This document shows positions 37,201-45,387 of a DNA stretch of 64,000 nt, piece by piece. The translations under genes were made by a program, and so were the position numbers. The stretch spans positions 1 through 64,000 of the forward strand of contig JBPJFZ010000011.1 of the NCBI GenBank assembly GCA_051208035.1, given 5' to 3'. The first letter of the stretch is position 1. Every line of letters starts with the position of its first letter. Under the pieces are notes generated by a model. The model ran no database searches and had not been told where the DNA came from. It saw only the letters and a program-made list of their open reading frames with translations. This DNA is from JACKOB01 sp024234575 (GTDB lineage Bacteria > Pseudomonadota > Gammaproteobacteria > Pseudomonadales > Oleiphilaceae).

Positions 37201-37732
37201 TGCTGTTAGCATCAAGGTTGTTCCATAGCAGCGCTTGCCAGTGATCAGCGGTTTCCTTTTCCCAAGACTCGATCCAATCGGGACGGTACATCCAATATTG
37301 TTCAAAAAGATCCGCTTGCGCTTGCGCCAGTTGAAAACGTTTAAGTGACTGCTGAGCTGCCGTATTATGACTGTTAAACCAGTAGTCTGACGGCTCTTGC
37401 ATCAGCGGATGATTAAGAATTTGATCTTCACCTAAGGTGTCGTAGATGTTCCAGACCAACAGCTCGCGACTGAATGGATTGGTACGGGGAGCATCGGGCA
37501 CACAAAGGCGGATTATCTGCCAGAGATAACTGGCGACAAGTGAATACTTGATATTCATGCATACGCCACCGGGAACGGCATCGGCCATTTGCATGTTAAG
37601 CCAATGCTGCATGCCACGGTTTTGCACAATGATTTGCGTCGTTTGCAATGGATGCGCGCCTGAGCGAAGAATCTTTTCGTGCAGTTTGGCTACCAAGGTT
37701 TCCATCTTGTTGCCGGAATAAAGTTTAAGCAT
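34229..37732 (-). CDS. recC: Exodeoxyribonuclease V gamma subunit
   Basis: RecC holds the complex together and reads Chi sites. The 1167-residue protein (E. coli 1122) opens MLKLYSGNKMETLVAKL, has IIVQNRGMQHWLNMQMA and, in the middle, PFRIIGVLGMNDGEFPRQ and RSRRDEDRCLFLEAL. The ATPase and nuclease residues are degenerate as in other RecC proteins. It is first in the operon; its upstream 420-base spacer carries the repeats described below. No LexA-like site is seen there. Confidence 0.97.
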   Translation of the reverse strand: MLKLYSGNKMETLVAKLHEKILRSGAHPLQTTQIIVQNRGMQHWLNMQMADAVPGGVCMNIKYSLVASYLWQIIRLCVPDAPRTNPFSRELLVWNIYDTLGEDQILNHPLMQEPSDYWFNSHNTAAQQSLKRFQLAQAQADLFEQYWMYRPDWIESWEKETADHWQALLWNNLDANSIYNPIKLIKKAQAELRQIRHKLPKEVYIFGINSMPPLYVDFLFELSKQQNITLFLLNPSEEYWFDLISEKELARKKGQHLRKKAEAEPEAESTTLNVTDSLFSALPFETGNPILAALGRQSQEFFEILYNNASLQDEQVYQRPDRTTVLHRLQNDLFHLTDARQQTDAAVDDSISITSAHSHLREIQALHDWLLAKLDADSTLNPQDIIIMCPQIEAYAPYIQSVFNPTSLPFNPQQPKLPCSIADRKESDSNPLIQAYLNLLKLPDSRFQISEILGYLRLNAIQNKFNINDEDLQLYEVWLSDAAVHWGLNGEHKSRLLATEMTREHPPENIEQWATTQFTWQQGLERLLRGFAYGDDKALVGNQIYLPWVEGDNAIKLGNLIRLIEQLSQSSVYHRTERTAQQWQLWLTELFDNYFTPENDELIAAETIQEAIGKLAENTLQAGYGDKIPLEIVSYFLEHQFSQPEQGRQFMTGQITFCSMLPMRSIPFRIIGVLGMNDGEFPRQRPPYGFDLLAQSPRRKGDRSRRDEDRCLFLEALVSARDALYLSYQGNDAKNNTEKQPSLVLAELSHYLQKGYWHSSKENEVMLSGVLRKLPLQPFNEKNYQPPFSSYDGKWLTLGQDAKQVSDTSTETMLPDISNSLNEAIDIADLVTFFNNPPKGFARKRLGLYLDDDSGALAADSEPFTTNNLDRYKTQSHYISHELKQARTPANVTIAATNDALETDEVTRLSLLAGHLPATPTMAIQLEEWREQALQFTAQLQEIGAGTVMDTRVQTTSGESVIHARLPLLTFTGTALATKTATEGESLSNSVLLFWRLADIKGKDIVNLWLHHLMANITRGPTHTIGVFRAKGNQPSLQGFAPVQDAASELQKWLHYWHKGLTQPCFVNADLAKEILTNEKFSASHYANYWQADFQQQGLIYDPYYAYFWQVPPVYDEHLIGYAESLYGMAMSSLESWSAEEVKNILTNIRVPQSDAINTAAQRESHA

Positions 37733-37843
37733 ATGATTTTTCTTATTTATAAAGTGAGAAACAGTGTACCTAAAGCGTTGTTAGATTAAACAAGATGTCA
37801 GCACTTTAGACTAAACAATTTTTGCGAGGTTATCGCATTCTTC

Positions 37844-37897
37844 TAGCGTCTTAAATTACGTTAGCGTCTTAAATTATGTTTGGGTCTTAAATTAAAG
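37844..37897. repeat. Three tandem 18-bp repeats upstream of recC
   Basis: The unit TAGCGTCTTAAATTAYGT occurs at 37844 and 37862, and a diverged third copy (TGGGTCTTAAATTAAAGG) at 37880. GTCTTAAATTA is identical in all three. The array is too short for CRISPR. It may be a binding array for a regulator acting on recC or polB, or replication slippage. Confidence 0.7.
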
Positions 37898-37919
37898 GGA
37901 TATCGTGCCGCCCAAAGGT

Positions 37920-38011
37920 CTTCCATGGTTTTTTGGAACGCGCTGTAAACCCATCCCTGGGCGCTCAACTGCCGCATCCCTGCGGCAGATGGTTCCAAAA
38001 AACCATGGAAG
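37920..38011. repeat. Long inverted repeat with internal hairpins
   Basis: CTTCCATGGTTTTTTGGAAC (37920-37939) is repeated exactly in inverted form at 37992-38011. The 52 bases between hold two smaller inverted repeats, GCGC...GGGCGC (37940-37963) and TGCCGCA-TCCC-TGCGGCA (37970-37987). A T run follows the right arm. It would form a branched cruciform or RNA. The design fits an interspersed palindromic repeat (REP/MITE-like) or a terminator between the divergent recC and polB genes. Copy number in the genome cannot be judged from this window. Confidence 0.8.
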
Positions 38012-38152
38012 CCCTTTTTACATAATGTTCTACTATCGACACGCCTTAAAAACTAACATTGACAACAAAATAACATCGTAAGCGACAAACTCTGTCGCCA
38101 TAGTTGCGTTTTTAATAATATTTCCCAGTTTTTTAACGTTGGATATTCTCAT

Positions 38153-40690
38153 TTGAATCAAGCAGCAGCAGGTAACACCATCGAAGTACCGGGAGTCATC
38201 CTTACCCGGCAAATGCAAGATACAGCTGATGGTCTTACGTACATTTTTTGGATCGCCACCGCCGATGGCCCCATTAAGGCTCAGCAAACCCAACAGGAGG
38301 CCGTGTTCTTTGTAGAGAACATCGCCTTACCCAAAGTTCGAAATTTGCTATCAGCAGGCAAGTACCGCGAAAAGGCGCTGCCGTTAAAGTCCTTTAATCA
38401 ACAAGCGGTTAGCGCATTGTATTTTCGTGATTATCGGGATCTTCGCCAAGCCGCTTCGTTATTACAGAAACACCAAATAGAACCACTTGAATATGATGTT
38501 CGCCCCGTAGATCGCTATTTAATGGAGCGCTTTATCACAGGCTCGGTGCTCCTGGATCTGCCAACAGACTTGCAGAAAGAAGCGCAAAATATTCGCATGC
38601 GAACCACTCGACGAAAAAAAACCAGTGACGCTGACGATAGGTTAATGCCTTCATTGAAGGTGGTGTCTTTTGATATTGAAACCTCAATGGTAGGTGATCA
38701 TCTCTATGCCATCGCCGTGCATTGTACGCAGCATGATGGTCTCGGCAGGTCGGGCGCAATGGATTCTGCACGGCAATATGATGCAAAAAGCCAGGTTTTT
38801 ATGTTGGGGCAGGGTGAAAAAATCAGTGACGTGCCTTTATTGTATTGTCCAACAGAACGCAGTCTTATCACCCAGTTTCTTGATTGGGTGCAAGCGGAAG
38901 ACCCGGATATTTTAATAGGCTGGAACTGTATTAATTTTGACTTACGGTTTCTGGAGCGTAAATGTCAGAGCTTGGGCATGCCATTTACGATTGGACGAGG
39001 CAGTGCTGTTGCCCAGTGGCGTTCAAGCGCCAACAATAATCAGCACTTTGTATTGGTTCCGGGGCGTGCGGTACTTGACGGCATCGACACGCTTAAAACA
39101 GCAACCTATCAATTAGAGAGTTTTTCTTTAGAAAACGTTGCGCAAGCATTGCTCAAGCGCGGCAAGTTGATACACGACCCTCATGACCGTGGACAAGAAA
39201 TCACCCGCCTGTTCAATGAGGACAAACCCAGCCTTGCGCGGTATAACCTGGAAGACTGTGTGTTGGTATGGGATATTTTCAAAAAAACGGAGCTAATTCA
39301 ATTCGCCTTGCAGCGATCAACAGTAACCGGATTACCTCTCGATAAGATTGGTGGCTCGGTACTCGCCTTTGAAAATCTATATTTACCGCGGTTGCACCGG
39401 CAAGGTTATGTCGCGCCTAACCTGCCGCAAAACCCACAAGGCGTTGGTAGCCCCGGTGGCTATGTCATGGATAGTCTGCCGGGGCTTTATGATAGCGTTT
39501 TGGTGTTTGATTTTAAGAGCCTGTACCCCAGTATTATCCGCACATTTCATGTAGATCCTTATGCTCTCGCAGAGGGTGACGCGTACAAAACCAAGAAAAA
39601 AAACACCCCGACAACGGGTGTTGAACAAGCTAGTTTTCAACAGGGAAGTGAAGACTACATAGACGGTTTTCGCGGGGCGACATTTCGCATCTCATGCAGC
39701 ATTTTGCCTGATTTGATTGAAGAAATCTGGCAGGCCCGTGACATCGCAAAAAATCAAAATAATGCCCCCCTGTCGCAAGCACTCAAAATTATTATGAACT
39801 CGTTCTATGGCGTGATGGGTACACCGGGCTGCCGCTTTTTTGATGCCCGCTTACCCAGCTCGATCACACTGCGTGGTCATGAAATTCTTATGCAAACCCG
39901 TCGTTTGCTGGAAGCAGAAGGGTACAGCGTGATTTACGGCGATACCGACTCTATCTTTGTGCTGGCTAAACGCCCTTTGCTACCCCACGAGGCCGATGTA
40001 ACAGGCGCAAAATTAGCACACAAGCTAAACAGCTGGTGGCAAGATCATATTCTGCAAACCTATGGCGTTACCAGTGCATTAGAACTTGAGTACGAGACAC
40101 ACTATAGCCGCTTTGTGATGCCGAGAATCAGGGGTTCGATGGAAGGCACTAAAAAACGTTATGCCGGACTGGTGTGCAAACCAGGCTTCGATATCGAGAA
40201 CCCACAGGAAGATAGCTATGAACTGGTATTTAAAGGGTTAGAGACTGTACGCACCGATTGGACGCAGGCCGCGCGCTCATTTCAGAAGCAATTGTATCGA
40301 TTGGTGTTTCTTAACCAGCCCTGGAAAGATTTTGTCACCCAAACTATTACCGCGTTGCGCGCAGGGGAGTTAGACAATTCGTTGGTTTTTCGCAAACGGC
40401 TAAGGCGAAAGCTGATGGACTATCAAAAGAACATTCCACCCCATGCGCAAGCAGCTTTCAAGGCAGACCAGTGGCTGCGGCAGCAGGGACTGCCAGAACA
40501 GTATCAACAGGGAGGGTGGATCGAATACTGTTACACCGTCAATGGTCCCGAGCCTTTAGAGCGTCTGGTATCGCCATTAGACTATGAAACATATATAGAA
40601 AAACAGATCGCCCCGATTGTTGATGGTATCGCCTGCTTTCTTGAAGAAAACGGTACAGATTTAACGTCCAATCAACTGTCATTACTCTAA
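38153..40690 (+). CDS. polB: DNA polymerase II (family B)
   Basis: Pol II is a proofreading repair polymerase that helps restart replication and bypass lesions. The 845-residue protein has exonuclease motif I VVSFDIETSM, and polymerase motifs DFKSLYPSIIR (A), KIIMNSFYGVMG (B) and IYGDTDSIFV (C), all intact. The start is TTG 38153, preceded by GGATA; the N-terminus GVILTRQMQDTADG aligns with E. coli Pol II (AGFILTRHWRDTPQG), so little is missing. It is divergent from recC. In E. coli polB belongs to the LexA regulon, but no LexA box is visible here. Confidence 0.96.
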   Translation: MNQAAAGNTIEVPGVILTRQMQDTADGLTYIFWIATADGPIKAQQTQQEAVFFVENIALPKVRNLLSAGKYREKALPLKSFNQQAVSALYFRDYRDLRQAASLLQKHQIEPLEYDVRPVDRYLMERFITGSVLLDLPTDLQKEAQNIRMRTTRRKKTSDADDRLMPSLKVVSFDIETSMVGDHLYAIAVHCTQHDGLGRSGAMDSARQYDAKSQVFMLGQGEKISDVPLLYCPTERSLITQFLDWVQAEDPDILIGWNCINFDLRFLERKCQSLGMPFTIGRGSAVAQWRSSANNNQHFVLVPGRAVLDGIDTLKTATYQLESFSLENVAQALLKRGKLIHDPHDRGQEITRLFNEDKPSLARYNLEDCVLVWDIFKKTELIQFALQRSTVTGLPLDKIGGSVLAFENLYLPRLHRQGYVAPNLPQNPQGVGSPGGYVMDSLPGLYDSVLVFDFKSLYPSIIRTFHVDPYALAEGDAYKTKKKNTPTTGVEQASFQQGSEDYIDGFRGATFRISCSILPDLIEEIWQARDIAKNQNNAPLSQALKIIMNSFYGVMGTPGCRFFDARLPSSITLRGHEILMQTRRLLEAEGYSVIYGDTDSIFVLAKRPLLPHEADVTGAKLAHKLNSWWQDHILQTYGVTSALELEYETHYSRFVMPRIRGSMEGTKKRYAGLVCKPGFDIENPQEDSYELVFKGLETVRTDWTQAARSFQKQLYRLVFLNQPWKDFVTQTITALRAGELDNSLVFRKRLRRKLMDYQKNIPPHAQAAFKADQWLRQQGLPEQYQQGGWIEYCYTVNGPEPLERLVSPLDYETYIEKQIAPIVDGIACFLEENGTDLTSNQLSLL

Positions 40691-40782
40691 CTAGCAACAG
40701 CACAGGCTTTATTGTGCCGCCAGCGACAGGTAAAGCAGGCATGACCATTGCTTTTTCCAGTATTGGTCTACACTGAAAATAA

Positions 40783-40805
40783 GTGACACAGTCATTGGGT
40801 GTCAC
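40783..40805. promoter_or_regulatory. Inverted repeat upstream of the ParA-like gene
   Basis: GTGACAC (40783-40789) and GTGTCAC (40799-40805) are inverted copies separated by nine bases, in the 173-base gap between polB and the ParA-like gene. Size and placement suit an operator, and self-regulation by the ParA-like protein or a partner is possible. No binding protein is known. Confidence 0.4.
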
Positions 40806-40863
40806 CATTGAATGTAATCTAAGGCAGGCTACGGTCACCTTGGATCAATAGCCTATTTACTAA

Positions 40864-41493
40864 GTGCAATGGCCTATGACTCCTCCAAAAACGGTTATCG
40901 TTGCAAACCCTAAGGGTGGATGCGGAAAATCGACAATCGCTATCAACATCGCCTGTGGCTATGCCTCGATGGGCAGGGACGTGGTTTTGATCGATCACGA
41001 TGTACAACAGTCGTCGTTCGATTGGGTAAAAGCCAGACCAAAAAAGTGTGCACCTATTAAGGTGTTGAAGCCTTCGGCAGAGATACCCATAGATCATTGC
41101 GCCATTCATGACATGCCAGCGGCTGTTAAAGTAGGTGATATTACCGCCCTTATGCAAGGCAACTATCGGCTCGTAATCCCAATATTACCTTCGCCAACAG
41201 ACATTAAAGCCGGTGCGCGATTTTTAATGAGCCTGGAGAAATCCGGCCATCACATTAATAAAGATCTGATAACACTCATCGCCAATCGAGTAAATGCGCG
41301 CGCATCTTATTACCGGGTGTTGCAGGCATTTTTAAAAAATGCAGGTTACCCGCTTGCGGCAACGATTCGTGATACGCAAAACTACGTGCGTTCGGCCGAT
41401 GCAGGATTGTCGATATTTGATTTACCGGCAAGCCGAGTGGGTACAGATCTCACCCAGTTTGGTGAATTGATGAAATGGCTGGAGCGGTTTTAA
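40864..41493 (+). CDS. ParA/MinD-family ATPase
   Basis: The protein of up to 209 residues has a deviant Walker A motif, PKGGCGKSTIAINIACGYAS, and VVLIDHDVQQSSFDWVKARP in place of the usual DxDPQ switch. That switch resembles orphan ParA-like proteins that place cellular cargo on the nucleoid, rather than plasmid ParA. No parB gene is adjacent. The start is unclear: GTG 40864 and ATG 40876 both lack a good ribosome site. ALIANRVNARASYYR and FDLPASRVGTDLTQF are other family-typical parts (the former begins TLIANR here). It stands alone between polB and the PEP-CTERM gene. Confidence 0.85.
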   Translation: MQWPMTPPKTVIVANPKGGCGKSTIAINIACGYASMGRDVVLIDHDVQQSSFDWVKARPKKCAPIKVLKPSAEIPIDHCAIHDMPAAVKVGDITALMQGNYRLVIPILPSPTDIKAGARFLMSLEKSGHHINKDLITLIANRVNARASYYRVLQAFLKNAGYPLAATIRDTQNYVRSADAGLSIFDLPASRVGTDLTQFGELMKWLERF

Positions 41494-41561
41494 AAGAAAA
41501 AGACAGATGATAAAGGGCAGGAAGATAAGATTGGCGGAATGCTTTATTTTAGAAATTGAAA

Positions 41562-41594
41562 AACGTAACCCAAGGATAAGCCCTGGGTTACGTT
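41562..41594 (-). terminator. Terminator of the PEP-CTERM gene
   Basis: On the minus strand AACGTAACCCA and TGGGTTACGTT form an 11-base stem with an 11-base loop, followed by a short T run (TTTTT at the stem end and beyond). It lies 16 bases after the stop of the PEP-CTERM gene. Confidence 0.75.
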
Positions 41595-41609
41595 AGCAGG
41601 CCTTGATTA

Positions 41610-42269
41610 CTAGTTTGCTTTTTTCCGGCGGAAAAGACTCATCCCCAAAAAACCAATACTCAAAAGAAATGCTACTGATGGTTCGGGCACATCAGATGAA
41701 GTTGGTACCGAGTCATCGGTAAGGTAGAAAGCACGCTCGATATTATCGATAGTCCAATTGTTAAAAGTACCCCCCATGCTTTCAGACTGCTCACCCGGTG
41801 ACCCAACCTGGGCAATCCAAAACAGACCATCGCGACCATAATCACGAGATAAGTGAATACCGAGCCAGTAATCCGTATCGGGGGTCGCAGCAAAACGGCT
41901 TTCAAAATCAAACTCAAACAACCAGGCGTTGCCAGAACAGCACCACTCAATGCCGGTATCAGATGTCGTTACATTCACACCATTGCCACTGGTAATCAGT
42001 GCGGCAGGTTTTGGTCCGGCATCCGGAAATAAAAAATACTCTAATGTGCCATCCTAGGCAGACAGGTTGCCCCTGGTGGCACCAATGTATACACCGGAGC
42101 CTTTCACTAAGCCACCATCTGCAATATTAAAATTGTCCGCTTGCACCCATCGCGTGGTTTCGTTTCCGGGGTCACCTATAGATACACCACCATTATCATA
42201 AATAATCCCGGCGTTAGACGATGCTGAAAACATGCAAAGAAGGGAAAAAGTAAGCGTTTTTATTTTCAT
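41610..42269 (-). pseudogene. PEP-CTERM protein gene interrupted by one amber codon
   Basis: From ATG 42269 the frame encodes a signal peptide (MKIKTLTFSLLCMFSASSNA) and 71 residues up to TAG at 42056-42054. The same frame then runs on without other interruption to 41610. The downstream part ends with the sorting signal VPEPSVAFLLSIGFLGMSLF followed by RRKKAN. Together it would be a 219-codon secreted protein processed by exosortase A. A single stop and no frameshift suggest recent inactivation, a sequencing error, or readthrough. The exopolysaccharide locus of the XrtA type at the right end of the window is the system expected to process such proteins. Confidence 0.88.
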
Positions 42270-42473
42270 CTTTAATCACATCCATGAGTTTAATAGTAGA
42301 ACCGTTTATTTCGGGGATGCAGAGCAATATATGTACCAGAAAAATTTTAGCTGCCATATCAGAAAGATAGAATCTGTTTGAAAAATAATCAAACAAAGCA
42401 TGTAAATAAATCTGACACCACTGATAATTATTTTTCTGTCTTGTCGAGGTTGATATTGACGGGGAAACGGATA

Positions 42474-42485
42474 ATTGTCGACAAT
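42474..42485. promoter_or_regulatory. FadR/GntR-type operator, distal copy (prp)
   Basis: ATTGTCGACAAT is a perfect 12-base palindrome and matches the FadR-subfamily consensus (yGTM-KACr). It lies 102 bases upstream of the start codon of the GntR-family regulator. Confidence 0.65.
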
Positions 42486-42546
42486 AAACATTATTAACGG
42501 CATTAATGTTGCGATAAATGCCATTATGGCCTATATTCACCTCGTA

Positions 42547-42558
42547 ATTGTCAACAAA
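42547..42558. promoter_or_regulatory. FadR/GntR-type operator, proximal copy (prp)
   Basis: ATTGTCAACAAA repeats the distal site with two changes. The centres of the two sites are 73 bases apart, close to seven helical turns, so both sites face the same side of the DNA. It lies 29 bases upstream of the regulator start, where binding would block transcription or translation initiation. Confidence 0.55.
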
Positions 42559-42586
42559 TAGCTTTTTGTGATCGAGTTTTTGCATT

Positions 42587-43294
42587 ATGAACGAATCAGC
42601 AGACGCATCCGCCGATATTAAATCAGCCAATAAGCAACAAACGCTTTCGGATCAGGTATTCGACAGATTGCAGACTGATATCGTCAAAGGCGTTCTTCAC
42701 CCTGGACAAAAATGTAGTGAAGCGGAACTAGCCACCAGCTATGGCGTAGGGCGTGGGCCACTTCGAGAGGCCATTATGCGCTTAGAAGGGCGCGGGCTGA
42801 TTGTAAAGCGTCCCCACTCTGGCATTTCTGTGGTGTCATTAGGGTATCAGGAACTAATCGATATTTATTATGTTCGTGAGGCATTAGAAGGCATGGCCTG
42901 CAGGCTTGCCGCCGAAAACATGTCAACCGTGCAGATAGACGAGCTGAAAGCATTGTTAGAACAACACAAACAGATGGTGTCGGAAGAAGAATGGCGTTCT
43001 TATTATCAAAAAGAAGGCGACTTTGATTTTCACTACCGCATTGTAAAAGGCAGTGGCAATCAAAAACTTTACCAATCTTTGTGCGGTGAGCTGTATCACC
43101 TGGTGCGGATGTATCGTTATCGACTCAGCATGACAAGCGGCCGCCCGGCACAAGCTTTAAAAGAACACGCCAATATTGTTGATGCCATCGCTGCACGGGA
43201 TGGCGAGTTGGCAGAAATGTTAATGCGTCGGCATATCAGTGCCGCGCGTAAGAATATACAAATTCGCTACGATCAGGGCCTGGTCGTACTTTAG
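42587..43294 (+). CDS. GntR-family regulator of the methylcitrate operon
   Basis: The 235-residue protein has an N-terminal winged helix-turn-helix (about 20-85: SEAELATSYGVGRGPLREAI, then RLEGRGLIVKRPHSGISVV) and a C-terminal FCD ligand-binding domain (about 95-225), placing it in the FadR subfamily. It probably represses the prp genes and responds to 2-methylcitrate or a related acid. Several gammaproteobacteria use such a GntR protein in place of the sigma54 activator PrpR of Salmonella. Its stop lies 18 bases before prpB, so it is probably part of the operon and self-regulated through the two palindromes upstream. Confidence 0.92.
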   Translation: MNESADASADIKSANKQQTLSDQVFDRLQTDIVKGVLHPGQKCSEAELATSYGVGRGPLREAIMRLEGRGLIVKRPHSGISVVSLGYQELIDIYYVREALEGMACRLAAENMSTVQIDELKALLEQHKQMVSEEEWRSYYQKEGDFDFHYRIVKGSGNQKLYQSLCGELYHLVRMYRYRLSMTSGRPAQALKEHANIVDAIAARDGELAEMLMRRHISAARKNIQIRYDQGLVVL

Positions 43295-43312
43295 TGACAG
43301 AGAGAGGGCATT

Positions 43313-44191
43313 ATGAGCAACGGCAAAAAGTTTCGATTAGCAATAGAACAAAACAAACCTCTACAGGTTGTGGGCGCCGTAAATGCCTACTGCGCGATGA
43401 TGGCAGAACGTGTGGGACACCAGGCCATTTATCTTTCCGGAGCCGGCGTTGCGAACGCGTCTTTTGGTCTTCCAGACCTGGGTATGACATCAATGAATGA
43501 CGTGCTCGAAGACGTGCGCCGCATTACTTCTGCGTCATCATTACCGCTACTGGTTGATATCGACACTGGCTGGGGTGGTGCTTTTAATATTGGCCGGACC
43601 ATCAAAGAAATGATCAAGGCCGGCGCAGCAGCGGTGCATATCGAAGACCAGGTGGCACAAAAGCGTTGCGGGCACCGTCCTAACAAAGAAATAGTATCGT
43701 TAGAAGAAATGACAGACCGCGTAAAAGCCGCTGTCGATGCCAGAACCGATAAAGATTTTTTTATCATGGCAAGAACGGACGCTTTTGCGCAACAAGGTCT
43801 TGAAGCGGCGATTGAAAGAGCGCAAGCCTGTGTAGAGGCCGGTGCAGACGGAATTTTTGCAGAAGCGGTAACGCAGCTTGACCATTACCAGGCGTTCACC
43901 AAGGCTTTGGATGTGCCCGTTCTGGCAAATATTACCGAGTTTGGCCAAACACCTTTGTACAACAAAGCAGAGTTAGCAGAAGTTGGGGTAGCGCTGGTGC
44001 TGTATCCGCTTAGTGCATTCAGAGCGATGAATAAAGCCGCCTTGTCGGTATACGAGAGAATCCATGCCAAAGGTGATCAGAAAGATGTCGTCGACTTAAT
44101 GCAAACGCGCATGGAACTCTATGATTTTCTTAACTATCATGACTTTGAGAACAAGCTGGATAATCTGTTCGCACAGGGTAAAAACAAGTAA
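43313..44191 (+). CDS. prpB: 2-methylisocitrate lyase
   Basis: PrpB cleaves 2-methylisocitrate into pyruvate and succinate, the last step of the methylcitrate cycle. The 292-residue protein has the isocitrate-lyase family catalytic loop QKRCGHRPNKEIV, the metal site region LVDIDTGWGGAFN and VHIEDQ, and MARTDAFAQQGLEAAI. The ribosome site AGAGAGGG lies just before ATG 43313. Length matches the family. Confidence 0.96.
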   Translation: MSNGKKFRLAIEQNKPLQVVGAVNAYCAMMAERVGHQAIYLSGAGVANASFGLPDLGMTSMNDVLEDVRRITSASSLPLLVDIDTGWGGAFNIGRTIKEMIKAGAAAVHIEDQVAQKRCGHRPNKEIVSLEEMTDRVKAAVDARTDKDFFIMARTDAFAQQGLEAAIERAQACVEAGADGIFAEAVTQLDHYQAFTKALDVPVLANITEFGQTPLYNKAELAEVGVALVLYPLSAFRAMNKAALSVYERIHAKGDQKDVVDLMQTRMELYDFLNYHDFENKLDNLFAQGKNK

Positions 44192-44251
44192 CTAAGCGCT
44201 TTCGGCCTTTGCTATGAGAGGCTTCTTAGAGAATTAATCGGAGTATTAACT

Positions 44252-45376
44252 ATGGTCGATAAAAAACTGAGTGGCGCGGGATTACGTGGCCAAATTGCAG
44301 GCGAAACAGCACTATGTACGGTAGGAAAAACAGGAACAGGATTAACCTATCGCGGTTATGATATTTCAGAACTGGCCGAACACGCAGAGTTCGAAGAAGT
44401 CGCCCACTTACTATTGCGGGGCAAGTTACCTACAAAAGCTGAACTGTCGGCTTATAAGACGAAATTAAAGGGGTTAAGGGCGCTGCCTCAGGCATTAAAA
44501 GAAGTGCTCGAGCGCATACCCGCTGATGCTCACCCGATGGATGTGATGCGCACCGGCGTATCAATGCTGGGCAACCTAGAAACGGAACATAGTTTTGCAG
44601 AACAAGACGATCAGATAGATAGAATGCTGGCCCTGTTGCCTTCTATTCTTTGTTACTGGTATCGATTTAGTCACGATTGCGTGCGTGTAGAAACCGCAAC
44701 AGATGATGATTCAATTGGCGCACATTTTTTAACCATGCTGCATGGCAAGAAACCATCAGCGCTGCATGAGCGGGTTATGCATGTCTCTCTGATCCTGTAT
44801 GCAGAGCACGAATTTAACGCCTCTACATTTACTGCCCGCGTATGTGCCTCCACACTGACTGACATACACTCTTGCGTTACGGCCGCGATCGGTACGCTAC
44901 GTGGGCCTTTACACGGCGGTGCCAATGAAGCGGCAATGGAGCTGATTCAAAAGTTTTCTTCCGCAGACGAAGCAGAAAAAGGCTTGCTCGAAATGCTTGC
45001 ACGTAAAGACAAAATTATGGGCTTTGGCCACGCTATTTACCGCGAGTCTGATCCCCGTAACGTAGTGATTAAAAAGTGGGCTGAAAAACTAGCCGCCGAA
45101 GCAGGTGACAAAACACTTTATCCGGTTTCAGTGCGTTGTGAAGAAGTGATGTGGCGAGAGAAGAAACTGTTCTGTAATGCGGACTTTTTTCACGCATCGA
45201 CATATCACTTTATGGGCATTCCAACGAAACTGTTTACGCCCATTTTCGTGATGTCCCGTGTAACCGGCTGGACGGCACATGTGAAAGAGCAACGTGCGAA
45301 TAACCGTATTATTCGTCCAAGCGCCGATTATACAGGGCCAGATCATCAAGACTGGCTGCCGATAGACAAACGTTAA
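44252..45376 (+). CDS. prpC: 2-methylcitrate synthase
   Basis: PrpC condenses propionyl-CoA with oxaloacetate. The 374-residue protein is a short-form citrate synthase with GLTYRGYDISELAEHAEFEE, catalytic His in LRGPLHGGANEAAMEL, the second His in GFGHAIYRESDPR, and the C-terminal RPSADYTGPDHQDWLPI, which is characteristic of 2-methylcitrate synthases. ATCGGAG precedes ATG 44252. A 60-base gap separates it from prpB. A strong hairpin lies between it and acnD. Confidence 0.96.
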   Translation: MVDKKLSGAGLRGQIAGETALCTVGKTGTGLTYRGYDISELAEHAEFEEVAHLLLRGKLPTKAELSAYKTKLKGLRALPQALKEVLERIPADAHPMDVMRTGVSMLGNLETEHSFAEQDDQIDRMLALLPSILCYWYRFSHDCVRVETATDDDSIGAHFLTMLHGKKPSALHERVMHVSLILYAEHEFNASTFTARVCASTLTDIHSCVTAAIGTLRGPLHGGANEAAMELIQKFSSADEAEKGLLEMLARKDKIMGFGHAIYRESDPRNVVIKKWAEKLAAEAGDKTLYPVSVRCEEVMWREKKLFCNADFFHASTYHFMGIPTKLFTPIFVMSRVTGWTAHVKEQRANNRIIRPSADYTGPDHQDWLPIDKR

Positions 45377-45387
45377 GTTAGCCGTAG

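Larger units (their letters stand above)
42270..42586. other. Intergenic region between PEP-CTERM gene and prp operon
   Basis: This AT-rich region of 317 bases has two minus-strand ORFs (within 42214-42630 and 42306-42524) without ribosome sites, which I regard as chance. It holds the two operator candidates for the GntR regulator described separately, and must also contain the promoters of the divergent genes. I cannot place those promoters with confidence. Confidence 0.6.

Noticed and set aside
37844..37897. CRISPR array
   Set aside because: Repeats are tandem 18-mers without spacers and no cas genes are present.
37733..38152. LexA (SOS) boxes for recC or polB
   Set aside because: No CTGT-N8-ACAG match is found in the shared spacer.
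42214..42630. Minus-strand ORFs in the prp upstream region
   Set aside because: They overlap the operator palindromes and the regulator start, lack ribosome sites and look like low-complexity chance frames.
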